Shown here: piece by piece, positions 27,163-35,235 of the stretch | Numbering within the stretch: the first letter of the stretch is position 1 | Layout: each line of letters starts with the position of its first letter | Source of the DNA: Prevotella aff. ruminicola Tc2-24 | Lineage (GTDB): Bacteria > Bacteroidota > Bacteroidia > Bacteroidales > Bacteroidaceae | DNA length: 64,000 bases | Direction of reading: 5' to 3' | Assembly (NCBI RefSeq): GCF_900110895.1 | Contig: NZ_FOIQ01000001.1 | Location: 248,001-312,000, forward strand | Notes under the pieces: generated by a model | Told to the model about the DNA's origin: nothing | Seen by the model: the letters and a program-made list of their open reading frames with translations, nothing else | The model's database searches: none | Position numbers and translations under genes: made by a program

Positions 27163-27798
27163 ATGAAGAAGTGGTTCGTAGGAGTGGCAGGACTCTTGAT
27201 GATCCTGTCTTGTGGAAGCAAAAGACTGTCGCCAGAGGTGTTACAGCACAAACTCGACAGTATCAAGGCTGTAGAGATTAAGGAACGTCTGGCTCTGCAA
27301 GGAATAGACCTCACGAAGTCTGACAATCCTTTAAAACTGTTTTACGACAGTCTTAACCTACAACCACTGCCCCTCAGTTATTCCGAGGATTATGTCCGCT
27401 TCTTGCCAGACTTCAAGGACGTACCTTCTGAGATAGTTTCATTATTGGAGTTTGACGGGGAACATCCTAAAGCGATTACGCTGCCAGAGAGCGTTGGTAC
27501 ACGTCTGTTGGTAGTAGCCTCAGACGAGTATGATAATTTATACTCTATATGGCTTTATTCTCTGGACGATGATTACGTCCCCGTTGATAAACTCTGTCTA
27601 TATGCGATAGAAGATCAGGATCCGGAAGAATACGAGGAGATAGAGAAGGAAGAGTTTATACAGTATTTTTCCATCACAAGTGACTATCAGATTCATCTGA
27701 TAGATTTCTCAAAGACAAAAAACAAGACCAGACTTGAAGAAGTGTATTATATCGATGAAACCCGGAAATTCGTATTGCAGAAAAGTGAGTTGGACTAA
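27163..27798 (+). CDS. Putative lipoprotein of unknown function
   Basis: 211 residues. The N-terminus MKKWFVGVAGLLMILSCGS is a lipoprotein signal with Cys17 as the lipidated residue. The mature part is acidic (DDDYVPVDKL, EDQDPEEYEEIEKEEF) and mostly beta-rich in appearance; no domain is recognised. It is the last gene of the seven-gene run, 22 bases after the GHL10 gene, and its stop overlaps that of the opposite-strand gene. Confidence 0.8.
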   Translation: MKKWFVGVAGLLMILSCGSKRLSPEVLQHKLDSIKAVEIKERLALQGIDLTKSDNPLKLFYDSLNLQPLPLSYSEDYVRFLPDFKDVPSEIVSLLEFDGEHPKAITLPESVGTRLLVVASDEYDNLYSIWLYSLDDDYVPVDKLCLYAIEDQDPEEYEEIEKEEFIQYFSITSDYQIHLIDFSKTKNKTRLEEVYYIDETRKFVLQKSELD

Positions 27799-28235
27799 TC
27801 TTTCAATAACTTCTCCATGAAGTCATTCAAGTCTTCATCCAAGCCAGCCATCAATTCGGGATTTATCATGACCACCTCGTCGTCAACCAGATACAACTCC
27901 TCCAACGATTCCTTGTCCTCATCTTCCAATACAAAAGAGAAAGGCTTAAGAATGGACATTTTCTCTATATTTTCCTTGTTTGCTTCAATACTCCTGCGTA
28001 TGATTGAAGCAATCTGATCATAGAAATCATCGTCGGTATTGCCAATCCACTGTTCAATGACAAAGCGTGTAATCTCCTCGTCATCGTCATTGAAAGCCGT
28101 CACTTCACCAGTCTCCTGCGTCACGCGGATATGAATATCTGTCATCTGAGAGTATTCATCTGCAGGAGGAAATTTGTCTGCTATCTTCCGAATAGCACGA
28201 TCTAATTGCTGAAGTGTCTGTTCACTGGGTTTCAT
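27795..28235 (-). CDS. Acidic protein of unknown function
   Basis: 146 residues from the ATG at 28235. That start is preferred because the promoter TACTTTTG lies at 28259-28266, overlapping more upstream starts. It has no signal peptide or membrane segment. The protein is acidic, with TAFNDDDEEITRFVIEQWIG and a C-terminus of GLDEDLNDFMEKLLKD. I do not recognise the family. Its stop codon overlaps that of the lipoprotein gene on the other strand. Confidence 0.75.
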   Translation of the reverse strand: MKPSEQTLQQLDRAIRKIADKFPPADEYSQMTDIHIRVTQETGEVTAFNDDDEEITRFVIEQWIGNTDDDFYDQIASIIRRSIEANKENIEKMSILKPFSFVLEDEDKESLEELYLVDDEVVMINPELMAGLDEDLNDFMEKLLKD

Positions 28236-28258
28236 GCTTATAAATTCTTTAATCAATG

Positions 28259-28288
28259 CAAAAGTATAAAAAACTTTTGTAACCACAA
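28259..28288 (-). promoter_or_regulatory. Promoter of the acidic-protein gene
   Basis: On the minus strand TTG (28286-28288), 19 bases, TACTTTTG (28259-28266). Its -33 element sits inside the palindrome 28282-28299. Confidence 0.7.
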
Positions 28289-28299
28289 ACGATTGTGGT
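28282..28299. promoter_or_regulatory. Palindromic operator candidate between divergent promoters
   Basis: ACCACAA-ACGA-TTGTGGT, a perfect 7-bp inverted repeat with a 4-base centre. It covers the -33 element of the minus-strand promoter and lies about 31 bases before the -33 element of the rnf promoter. A hairpin terminator is unlikely because no gene ends here. Confidence 0.55.
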
Positions 28300-28329
28300 C
28301 ATTTTTTCAAAAAAAACTTAATTCATACC

Positions 28330-28358
28330 TTGATATTCTTTTTTTCTTCGTATCTTTG
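28330..28358 (+). promoter_or_regulatory. Promoter of the rseC-rnf operon
   Basis: TTG (28330-28332), 18 bases, TATCTTTG (28351-28358). The first start codon is at 28407. Confidence 0.68.
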
Positions 28359-28406
28359 CATTTGCAAAGTAGAGATAGCAAAAATGCTTTTACAAATTGT
28401 GAACTC

Positions 28407-28841
28407 ATGAGTACCCGGGTTAGTCATTCTGGCATTGTGGATTCCATTAGCAATGGATGCGTGAGGGTGCGTATTCAACAGACTTCCTCATGCGCAGCAT
28501 GTCACGTCGCAAGTCATTGTAATGCAGCCGAGTCAAAGGAGAAGGTTGTCGATGTCTATGATGTCAGCAACATAAACAGTCTGAAGCCTGGGGATATCGT
28601 CGTCGTTTATACTTCCGGCAAGATGGCGAGTCGTGCACTCCTGATGGGGTTCGGCATACCTTTTCTCATTCTTGTAAGTGTGCTCACAGGAGTTTTATGG
28701 TTTACGGGCAACGAAGGTGCGTCGGCCATAGCCGCACTATTTGCTCTGGGACTGTATTATTTGGTTTTGTATTTCTGTCGTGATTGTATTAAACAGAATA
28801 TTTCCTTCCATATTGATTATTCGAATCAACTAAAACAATAG
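28407..28841 (+). CDS. rseC: RseC/SoxR-reducing-system-like membrane protein
   Basis: 144 residues from the ATG at 28407; in-frame codons further upstream overlap the promoter. The N-terminal soluble part has the Cys motif SSCAACHVASHC (CxxCx5C) typical of RseC, followed by two transmembrane helices (LLMGFGIPFLILVSVLTGVLW; IAALFALGLYYLVLYF). In Bacteroidota and clostridia an RseC-like gene often precedes rnf and is thought to help assemble or reduce the complex. rnfB starts 7 bases after its stop. Confidence 0.9.
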   Translation: MSTRVSHSGIVDSISNGCVRVRIQQTSSCAACHVASHCNAAESKEKVVDVYDVSNINSLKPGDIVVVYTSGKMASRALLMGFGIPFLILVSVLTGVLWFTGNEGASAIAALFALGLYYLVLYFCRDCIKQNISFHIDYSNQLKQ

Positions 28842-28848
28842 CATATTC

Positions 28849-29742
28849 ATGATAAACATCATCTTAATTGCAGTGATGGTACTTGGGGCAATAGGACTCA
28901 TAGCGGCAGTTATTCTATATGTCGCCTCCAAGAAATTTGCAGTCTATGAGGATCCTCGTATTGCGCAGGTCAGCGAACTTCTACCAGGCGCAAACTGTGG
29001 AGGGTGTGGATTCCCCGGATGTGCTGGTATGGCCGACGCACTTGTCAAGGGAGCCGATAAGGGTAATATTGATAACATGTTTTGTCCTGTCGGTGGTACA
29101 GACATCATGGGTAAAGTGGCTGATCTGTTGGGGCTGGCGATTGCCAATTCAGAACCAATGGTAGCTGTTGTAAGATGTCTTGGAACCTGTGAGCACCGTG
29201 CGCATGTCGTTGAGTATGGTGGACTGCGTACTTGTACCGCCATGCATGCTTGTGGTGCCGGTGAAACGGCTTGTGGCTATGGCTGTTTAGGTTGTGGCGA
29301 CTGTGTGGCGGCATGTCAATTCGGTGCCATCAAAATCAATCCTGAGACCGGTATTCCAGAAGTCGATGAAGAGAAATGTACTTCTTGTAGTGCCTGTGTA
29401 AAGGCATGTCCAAGAGGCATTATCGAGTTACGCAAGAAAGGGCCGAAGGGTAGGAGGGTATTTGTTTCCTGTGTCAACAAAGATAAGGGGGCTGTATCCA
29501 TGAAAGCTTGTAAGGTGAGTTGTATCGGTTGTGGTAAGTGCGAGAAGGAATGTCCCTTCGGTGCAATCACGGTAAAAGACCAACTTAGCTATATAGACTT
29601 CAATAAGTGTCGTCTGTGTAGGAAGTGTGTGACCGTCTGTCCGACACATGCTATCACTACCGTTAATTTCCCCGCTACGAAACCCAAAACAGAGAATCCG
29701 GTTAAATCAGAGACAAACACAGGAAAGGAGGATCAAGTATGA
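28849..29742 (+). CDS. rnfB: Rnf electron transport complex subunit B
   Basis: 297 residues: an N-terminal membrane helix (about 1-26), then the RnfB-specific [4Fe-4S] motif NCGGCGFPGC, followed by ferredoxin-type clusters (CGYGCLGCGDCVAAC, CTSCSACVKACP, CIGCGKCEKEC, CRLCRKCVTVC). It takes electrons from reduced ferredoxin and feeds them into the membrane complex. Its stop overlaps the rnfC start by 4 bases. Confidence 0.97.
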   Translation: MINIILIAVMVLGAIGLIAAVILYVASKKFAVYEDPRIAQVSELLPGANCGGCGFPGCAGMADALVKGADKGNIDNMFCPVGGTDIMGKVADLLGLAIANSEPMVAVVRCLGTCEHRAHVVEYGGLRTCTAMHACGAGETACGYGCLGCGDCVAACQFGAIKINPETGIPEVDEEKCTSCSACVKACPRGIIELRKKGPKGRRVFVSCVNKDKGAVSMKACKVSCIGCGKCEKECPFGAITVKDQLSYIDFNKCRLCRKCVTVCPTHAITTVNFPATKPKTENPVKSETNTGKEDQV

Positions 29743-31112
29743 CTATCAGAACATTTAGTATAGGGGGTATTCATCCTGGGGAAAACAAGTTGACGAATGA
29801 TGCCGTGACAAAGGTGGCTAGTCTACCAAAACAGGCTATATTTCCTTTAAGTCAACATATTGGAGCACCAGCCAAACCTGTGGTCCAGAAAGGCGACAAA
29901 GTGAAGGTTGGAACATTGATTGCAGAGGCAGGAGGTTTTGTTTCTGCTCCCATTCACTCGTCTGTCAGTGGTACCGTATATAAGATTGACACTGCCATTG
30001 ATGCGACAGGCTATCGTAAGCCTGTCATCATTATTAATGTAGAAGGTGACGAGTGGGAGGAATCGATTGATCGTAGCGACGTGCTCGAAACTGTAGAGAA
30101 TCATCCGGAGCTTACATCAGAGAAGATTATAGAGATGATAAAGACTGCTGGTGTCACGGGTATGGGTGGGGCTGGTTTCCCGACTTTCATCAAACTGATG
30201 CCGCCGCCGACAGCCAAAGCAGAATGCGTGATTATAAATGCTGTGGAGTGTGAGCCATATATTACAGCTGATTACCGTCTGATGATGGAGAAAGCTGATG
30301 AAATTCTCGTTGGACTTGAGTTACTGATGATAGCAGCCAAGGTGACCAAGGGGTATATTGGTATTGAAACCAACAAACCGGCAGCCATCAAACTACTAAC
30401 GCAGAAGGTAAACCAAAAATTCAATGTTCAATCGTCGAAGTTTGATGTTGAAGTTGTTCCTCTGAAGCAGCGATATCCACAAGGTGGTGAGAAACAGCTT
30501 GTAGATGCCGTCATCCGTCGTCAGGTTCCTGCGCCTCCGGCCATTCCTGTCAATGTTGGAGCAATTGTTCAGAATGTTGGTACATCCTATGCTGTTTATG
30601 AGGCAGTTATGAAACACAAGCCTCTCGTAGAGCGTTATACAACTGTAACAGGAAAGAGACTCCGGAACCCGGGCAATTATTTAGTAAGAATGGGAACTCC
30701 GATGAAAGATCTTATTGATACCTGTGGTGGTATGCCCGATGGCGAGAATAAACTGTTGGCCGGTGGTCCGATGATGGGAAAGGCGCTAACATCTATTGAG
30801 GTTCCTGTCTGCAAGGGCACAAACTCTGTAACGATACTCTCTGGTGAAGATGCGCGTCGGAAAGAACCGCAGGTCTGTATCCGCTGCGCTAAGTGTGTCG
30901 GTGCCTGTCCGATGGGACTGGAACCATATCTGCTTGCAAAATTATCTGAGCTCAAGAATTGGGAACGCAGTGAGCGTGAGGATATCGTCAGTTGTATTGA
31001 GTGTGGCTCGTGTCAGTTCACATGTCCAGCGCACCGTCCTCTGCTCGACCATATCCGTTTGGGAAAGAGCACTGTCATGGGAATTATCCGTTCTAGAGCG
31101 GCACAAAAATAA
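29739..31112 (+). CDS. rnfC: Rnf electron transport complex subunit C
   Basis: 457 residues, the NADH/NAD+-side peripheral subunit. It has the glycine-rich FMN/NADH part (GVTGMGGAGFPTFIKL), NAVECEPYITADYRLM, a soluble ligand-binding region, and two [4Fe-4S] motifs, CIRCAKCVGACP and CIECGSCQFTCP. Between AAIKLLTQ and VVPLKQRYPQGGEKQ it carries an extra segment (about residues 225-237, NQKFNVQSSKFDV) encoded by sequence resembling the ATGTTCA repeat found just after the gene; the usual linker is shorter as I recall it. Confidence 0.96.
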   Translation: MTIRTFSIGGIHPGENKLTNDAVTKVASLPKQAIFPLSQHIGAPAKPVVQKGDKVKVGTLIAEAGGFVSAPIHSSVSGTVYKIDTAIDATGYRKPVIIINVEGDEWEESIDRSDVLETVENHPELTSEKIIEMIKTAGVTGMGGAGFPTFIKLMPPPTAKAECVIINAVECEPYITADYRLMMEKADEILVGLELLMIAAKVTKGYIGIETNKPAAIKLLTQKVNQKFNVQSSKFDVEVVPLKQRYPQGGEKQLVDAVIRRQVPAPPAIPVNVGAIVQNVGTSYAVYEAVMKHKPLVERYTTVTGKRLRNPGNYLVRMGTPMKDLIDTCGGMPDGENKLLAGGPMMGKALTSIEVPVCKGTNSVTILSGEDARRKEPQVCIRCAKCVGACPMGLEPYLLAKLSELKNWERSEREDIVSCIECGSCQFTCPAHRPLLDHIRLGKSTVMGIIRSRAAQK

Positions 31113-31114
31113 TA

Positions 31115-31140
31115 ATGTTCAATGTTCAAAGCAATGTTCA
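31115..31140 (+). repeat. ATGTTCA short tandem repeat between rnfC and rnfD
   Basis: Three copies of ATGTTCA lie in 26 bases (31115, 31122 and 31134), filling the whole gap between rnfC and rnfD. The same word occurs inside rnfC at about 30423. It includes several ATG codons out of frame with rnfD that could start tiny peptides. Confidence 0.7.
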
Positions 31141-32145
31141 ATGAGTAGATTAATTGTTTCTCTATCGCCACATGCGCACGGAACAGACAGTGTGGAACGC
31201 AACATGTATGGTGTTATAATTGCACTGATACCCGCCCTCCTTGTATCATTCTTATATTTTGGTCTGGGAGCCGTCATCGTGACGACTACGAGTGTTACAG
31301 CTTGTATCTTCTTAGAGTGGGCTATTAGCAAATATGTCTTGAAACAGAAAAGACTTACGATATGTGATGGGTCTGCCGCTCTCACAGGGTTGCTTCTTGC
31401 TTTCAATTTGCCATCTAATCTCCCTATATGGATTATCCTCATCGGTGCCCTTTTTGCTATCGGGGTTGCTAAGATGTCATTCGGAGGTCTTGGTAATAAT
31501 ATCTTCAACCCAGCACTCGTGGGCCGTGCAGCCTTGTTGGTAGCCTTTCCTGCTCAGATGACATCATGGCCTCAAGCAGGTCGATTGAGCCGTTATTTAG
31601 ATGCAGAGACAGGCGCCACACCTCTTTCTATCATGAAAGAAGCTATCAAGAGTGGTGATGCCTCTTTGTTGGAAAAGTTGCCGGATAGTCTGCATATGAT
31701 GATTGGTCTACCTTCATCTTGCACCTATGGTGCAGGCTCACTTGGTGAGGTCTGTGCTCTGGCGTTGCTTATAGGCTTGATCTTCATGTTATGGAAGAAA
31801 ATAATCACTTGGCACATTCCTGTGTCAATCATCGCAACGGTATTCATATTCGCAGGTTTGCTGCATCTGTCTGATCCTGCATATGCTGATCCTATCTCGG
31901 TAATCTTGTCTGGAGGTCTGCTGTTAGGTGCTATCTTCATGGCAACAGACTATGTCACCTCGCCAATGACGCCGAAAGGACAACTGTATTACGGTGTGGC
32001 GATAGGCTTCCTTACCATTGTCATCCGTAATTGGGGAGCTTATCCTGAAGGAATGTCGTTTGCCATCTTGATTATGAATGCGTTTACACCACTCATTAAT
32101 AATTATATAAAACCCAAACGTTTCGGTGAAGAGCCAGCAAAATAA
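31141..32145 (+). CDS. rnfD: Rnf electron transport complex subunit D
   Basis: 334 residues from the ATG at 31141 (MSRLIVSLSPHAHG, the usual RnfD start region); the upstream reading frame overlaps rnfC and is not expected. It has about nine to ten transmembrane helices and the covalent-flavin motif ETGATPL, in which Thr carries FMN through a phosphoester. It is part of the ion-pumping membrane core together with RnfA, E and G. Confidence 0.95.
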   Translation: MSRLIVSLSPHAHGTDSVERNMYGVIIALIPALLVSFLYFGLGAVIVTTTSVTACIFLEWAISKYVLKQKRLTICDGSAALTGLLLAFNLPSNLPIWIILIGALFAIGVAKMSFGGLGNNIFNPALVGRAALLVAFPAQMTSWPQAGRLSRYLDAETGATPLSIMKEAIKSGDASLLEKLPDSLHMMIGLPSSCTYGAGSLGEVCALALLIGLIFMLWKKIITWHIPVSIIATVFIFAGLLHLSDPAYADPISVILSGGLLLGAIFMATDYVTSPMTPKGQLYYGVAIGFLTIVIRNWGAYPEGMSFAILIMNAFTPLINNYIKPKRFGEEPAK

Positions 32146-32160
32146 AGAAAGGATAACGAT

Positions 32161-32778
32161 ATGAAGAAACTCGAATCATCTTTATTAAATATGGTGCTCG
32201 TACTTACAGGCATATCTGTCATCATGGGTGGTATTCTCGCTTATGTGAACCACCTCACCGAAGGACCGATCAATGCCCAGAAAGCTAAGGCATTGTCTGA
32301 TGGCATTAAGGCCGTTATGGTATGCGACGATATTGCTGTTGATCGTACCGATACCGTTTGTCAGCATGATGCCACGGGTAAAGAGCGTGTTTATATCATC
32401 TATCAGACCCGAGATGCCCGAGGAAACGACTTGGGTGCTGCTGTGGAGAGTACTGTCGGTGGCTTCGGTGGAGACCTGAAAGTGCTCGTCGGCTTCGACC
32501 CCGAAGGGAAGATATTGGGTTATACGCTACTCGAACATGCTGAGACCCCAGGACTTGGCGCCAAGGCTGACAATTGGTTCCAGAAAGGAGAAAAGGGTGA
32601 TATTATAGGAATAACACCCATAGAACCGCTGACGGTTTCGAAGGATGGTGGGCAAATTGATGCCATAACAGCCTCTACCATTACCAGTCGTGCTTTCCTG
32701 CTCGCTATCAACAATGCTTATAACGCATATAAGAACACTCCTATCGATGCACAGACAGGAGCTACGAAGAAAGAATAG
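32161..32778 (+). CDS. rnfG: Rnf electron transport complex subunit G
   Basis: 205 residues: one N-terminal transmembrane helix (MVLVLTGISVIMGGILAYV) and a periplasmic FMN-binding domain. The flavinylation motif is DAITASTITSRAFL near residue 160-173, with the Thr expected to bear FMN, and the domain contains ETPGLGAKAD. It starts 15 bases after rnfD. An ApbE flavin transferase would be needed; none is in this window. Confidence 0.95.
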   Translation: MKKLESSLLNMVLVLTGISVIMGGILAYVNHLTEGPINAQKAKALSDGIKAVMVCDDIAVDRTDTVCQHDATGKERVYIIYQTRDARGNDLGAAVESTVGGFGGDLKVLVGFDPEGKILGYTLLEHAETPGLGAKADNWFQKGEKGDIIGITPIEPLTVSKDGGQIDAITASTITSRAFLLAINNAYNAYKNTPIDAQTGATKKE

Positions 32779-32799
32779 AAAGTTAAAAGTAGAATAAAT

Positions 32800-33384
32800 A
32801 TGAACTATATCAGTATCATCAAGAATGGCATTATTAAGGAGAATCCGACATTCGTCCTGATGCTCGGTATGTGTCCCACGTTAGCTACGACAACCTCTGC
32901 TATTAACGGTTTGTCGATGGGACTTGCCACGATGGCTGTGCTTATCTGTACCAACTGTGTAATCAGTTGTATGAAGACTATTACACCTGACAAGGTACGA
33001 ATTCCCGTATTTATCGTTGTTATAGCGGCCTTTGTGACTATTCTACAACTGGTAATTAAGGCTTTCCTGCCTGATATCGATGCTGCGCTAGGACTTTTCA
33101 TTCCATTAATCGTTGTCAACTGTATCATTCTCGGGCGGGCAGAGGCTTTTGCAGCCAAAAATTCACCAATGGCCTCTCTCTTTGACGGTATCGGCATTGG
33201 ACTTGGTTTCACAATAGGCCTTACTCTTCTTGGTATTTTCCGTGAGTTATTGGGGGCAGGTTCGATATTCGGATTGACTTTGTTGCCGGAAACCTATCAT
33301 ATTCTCCTTTTCGTATTACCTCCAGGGGCCTTTATTACTCTTGGTTTCCTGATTGCGATTGTCAACAAACTCAGAAACGTATAA
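32800..33384 (+). CDS. rnfE: Rnf electron transport complex subunit E
   Basis: 194 residues, six transmembrane helices, starting NPTFVLMLGMCPTLATTTSAINGLSMG, the typical RnfE/NqrD first helix with its conserved Cys. It pairs with RnfA to hold a [2Fe-2S] site within the membrane. The gap to rnfA is 4 bases. Confidence 0.95.
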   Translation: MNYISIIKNGIIKENPTFVLMLGMCPTLATTTSAINGLSMGLATMAVLICTNCVISCMKTITPDKVRIPVFIVVIAAFVTILQLVIKAFLPDIDAALGLFIPLIVVNCIILGRAEAFAAKNSPMASLFDGIGIGLGFTIGLTLLGIFRELLGAGSIFGLTLLPETYHILLFVLPPGAFITLGFLIAIVNKLRNV

Positions 33385-33388
33385 ATCA

Positions 33389-33991
33389 ATGGAGTATATA
33401 CTGATTTTCATCTCTGCCATTTTTGTGAACAACATTGTGTTGTCGCAGTTCCTCGGCATATGCCCATTCCTTGGCGTGTCGAAGAAAATCGATACCTCAC
33501 TAGGAATGTCGGTTGCAGTCGCTTTTGTGTTAACTCTGGCTTCTATTGTCACATGGCTTGTACATAAATATGTACTTGAGGCCTTTGGCCTGCAATACCT
33601 CCAGACCATAGCCTTTATCCTCGTGATAGCTTCCCTTGTGCAAATCGTAGAGATTGTACTGAAAAAGGTATCACCGGCTCTATATCAGGCACTTGGAATC
33701 TTCCTTCCCTTGATTACAACCAACTGTGCTGTACTTGGCGTGGCTATCCTTGTCATCCAGAAAGATTATTCTCTGTTACAGAGCGTGGTCTATGCCTTCT
33801 CCACGGCTATCGGTTTCGGTCTGGCATTGATAGTATTCGCTGGCATGCGGGAACAATTGGAACTTGTTAAGGTTCCCAAAGGGATGCAGGGCATGGCCAT
33901 TGTGATGCTCTTAGCCGGTCTGCTGAGTCTCGCTTTCATGGGATTCTCTGGTGTTGATGGTGGCTTGCGTACACTTTTCGGCTTGGAATGA
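33389..33991 (+). CDS. rnfA: Rnf electron transport complex subunit A
   Basis: 200 residues from the ATG at 33389 (MEYILIFISAIFVNNIVLSQFLGICPFLG, the canonical RnfA/NqrE start with Cys). It has six transmembrane helices; the second conserved Cys is in TTNCAVLG. It is the last gene of rseC-rnfBCDGEA, an order common in Bacteroidota. The complex couples ferredoxin oxidation and NAD+ reduction to Na+ or H+ export. Confidence 0.96.
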   Translation: MEYILIFISAIFVNNIVLSQFLGICPFLGVSKKIDTSLGMSVAVAFVLTLASIVTWLVHKYVLEAFGLQYLQTIAFILVIASLVQIVEIVLKKVSPALYQALGIFLPLITTNCAVLGVAILVIQKDYSLLQSVVYAFSTAIGFGLALIVFAGMREQLELVKVPKGMQGMAIVMLLAGLLSLAFMGFSGVDGGLRTLFGLE

Positions 33992-33997
33992 ATAAAG

Positions 33998-34020
33998 ATG
34001 CACCTCATGTGCATTCTGGC
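33998..34020 (+). terminator. Weak hairpin after rnfA
   Basis: ATGCAC-CTCAT-GTGCAT (33998-34014) forms a 6-bp stem 7 bases after the rnfA stop, with no proper T tract following. It may pause or end the rnf transcript. Confidence 0.4.
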
Positions 34021-34039
34021 AAATATTTGGACCATTTGT

Positions 34040-34070
34040 TTGCCCGTCTGAGAAATATGTTGTAACTTTG
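34040..34070 (+). promoter_or_regulatory. Promoter of galE
   Basis: TTTG with TTG at 34040-34042, 20 bases, TAACTTTG (34063-34070); the start codon is at 34108. Confidence 0.78.
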
Positions 34071-34107
34071 CATCATTGTAAATAAAACAGACTAAAACTT
34101 TAATATA

Positions 34108-35148
34108 ATGAAACAGACAATTTTGGTAACTGGGGGGACGGGCTTTATCGGAAGTCATACGACAGTAGAACTGCAGGAAGCGGGGTATGAGGTCGTGATT
34201 ATCGATAATCTTTCCAATTCCAACGAGAATGTGCTCGATGGAATAGAGAAAATATCGGGTATACGTCCTGCTTTCGAGAAAGTAGACTGCTGCGACATGG
34301 AAGCGCTGGAGGACGTGTTTAAGAAATATCCGAAGATAGAGGGCATCATTCATTTTGCTGCTTCTAAAGCTGTTGGTGAAAGTGTGGAAAAACCGTTGCT
34401 CTATTATCGTAATAATTTGACATCCCTGATCAACCTGTTGGAACTGATGCCAAAATATCATGTGAAAGGTATTATCTTCTCCAGTTCGTGTACGGTATAC
34501 GGGCAACCTTCTCAGGAGAATCTGCCAGTGACAGAGGATGCACCGATTCAGAAAGCCATGTCACCTTATGGTAACACCAAGCAGATTAACGAGGAGATTA
34601 TTCAGGATTATATTCATTCTGGTGCTCCTATCAAAAGCATCATCTTGAGATATTTCAATCCTATCGGTGCTCATCCCTCAGCACTCATCGGTGAACTACC
34701 CAATGGTGTGCCTATGAATTTGATTCCGTTTGTGACACAGACGGCCATGGGAATCCGTGAGCAACTGAAAATCTTTGGTCATGACTATAACACACCAGAT
34801 AAGACCTGTATTCGCGACTATATTTATGTCGTTGACCTCGCCAAAGCACATGTAAAAGCGATGGAACGCGTGCTTGACGAACCAGAAACAGATGCTGTTG
34901 AGGTGTTTAACATCGGCACGGGTCGCGGCCTCTCCACCCTCGAAGTTGTAGAGGGCTTTGAGAAAGCTACCGGTGTGAAGGTGAACTGGACGTATGCTCC
35001 ACGCCGTGAGGGTGACATCGAACAGGTATGGGGTAATGTCGATAAAGCGAATAAAGTACTGGGCTGGAAAGCGGAGACTCCGACTGACGAGGTGCTGAGA
35101 AGTGCATGGAAATGGCAGGAGAAGCTACGCAAAGATGGTATCCAGTAG
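34108..35148 (+). CDS. galE: UDP-glucose 4-epimerase
   Basis: 346 residues, standard GalE length. The NAD-binding motif is GGTGFIGSH near the N-terminus; the catalytic Ser-Ser region is FSSSCTVYG and the catalytic YxxxK is in SPYGNTKQ. RYFNPIGAHPS and the GRGLST and APRREGDIE segments are typical of GalE. It interconverts UDP-glucose and UDP-galactose (often also the GlcNAc/GalNAc forms) for glycan synthesis. It is monocistronic, with a promoter at 34040 and a terminator at 35159. Confidence 0.96.
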   Translation: MKQTILVTGGTGFIGSHTTVELQEAGYEVVIIDNLSNSNENVLDGIEKISGIRPAFEKVDCCDMEALEDVFKKYPKIEGIIHFAASKAVGESVEKPLLYYRNNLTSLINLLELMPKYHVKGIIFSSSCTVYGQPSQENLPVTEDAPIQKAMSPYGNTKQINEEIIQDYIHSGAPIKSIILRYFNPIGAHPSALIGELPNGVPMNLIPFVTQTAMGIREQLKIFGHDYNTPDKTCIRDYIYVVDLAKAHVKAMERVLDEPETDAVEVFNIGTGRGLSTLEVVEGFEKATGVKVNWTYAPRREGDIEQVWGNVDKANKVLGWKAETPTDEVLRSAWKWQEKLRKDGIQ

Positions 35149-35158
35149 ATAAAAATAT

Positions 35159-35183
35159 AGCGGCTTATTATGAGTCGCTTTTT
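35159..35183 (+). terminator. Intrinsic terminator of galE
   Basis: AGCGGCT (35159-35165) pairs with AGTCGCT (35173-35179) over 7 bp with one G-U, followed by a run of five T. It is 11 bases past the galE stop. Confidence 0.8.
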
Positions 35184-35197
35184 GTGTTTGTGTTGTG

Positions 35198-35227
35198 ATG
35201 GGCTCTCGATGTGAATCGCGGGCCCAT
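35198..35227 (-). terminator. Hairpin after ispE
   Basis: ATGGGC (35198-35203) pairs with GCCCAT (35222-35227) around an inner ATCG/CGAT pairing. It lies 9 bases past the ispE stop and probably marks the 3' end of the lon operon, although a T tract is lacking. Confidence 0.4.
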
Positions 35228-35235
35228 TCAACGTT

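Noticed and set aside
28282..28299. Intrinsic terminator
   Set aside because: The two flanking genes are transcribed away from it, so there is nothing to terminate; an operator is more likely.
33790..34506. 238-residue minus-strand open frame across the rnfA-galE gap
   Set aside because: It crosses the galE promoter and is antisense to two sure genes; composition is not protein-like.
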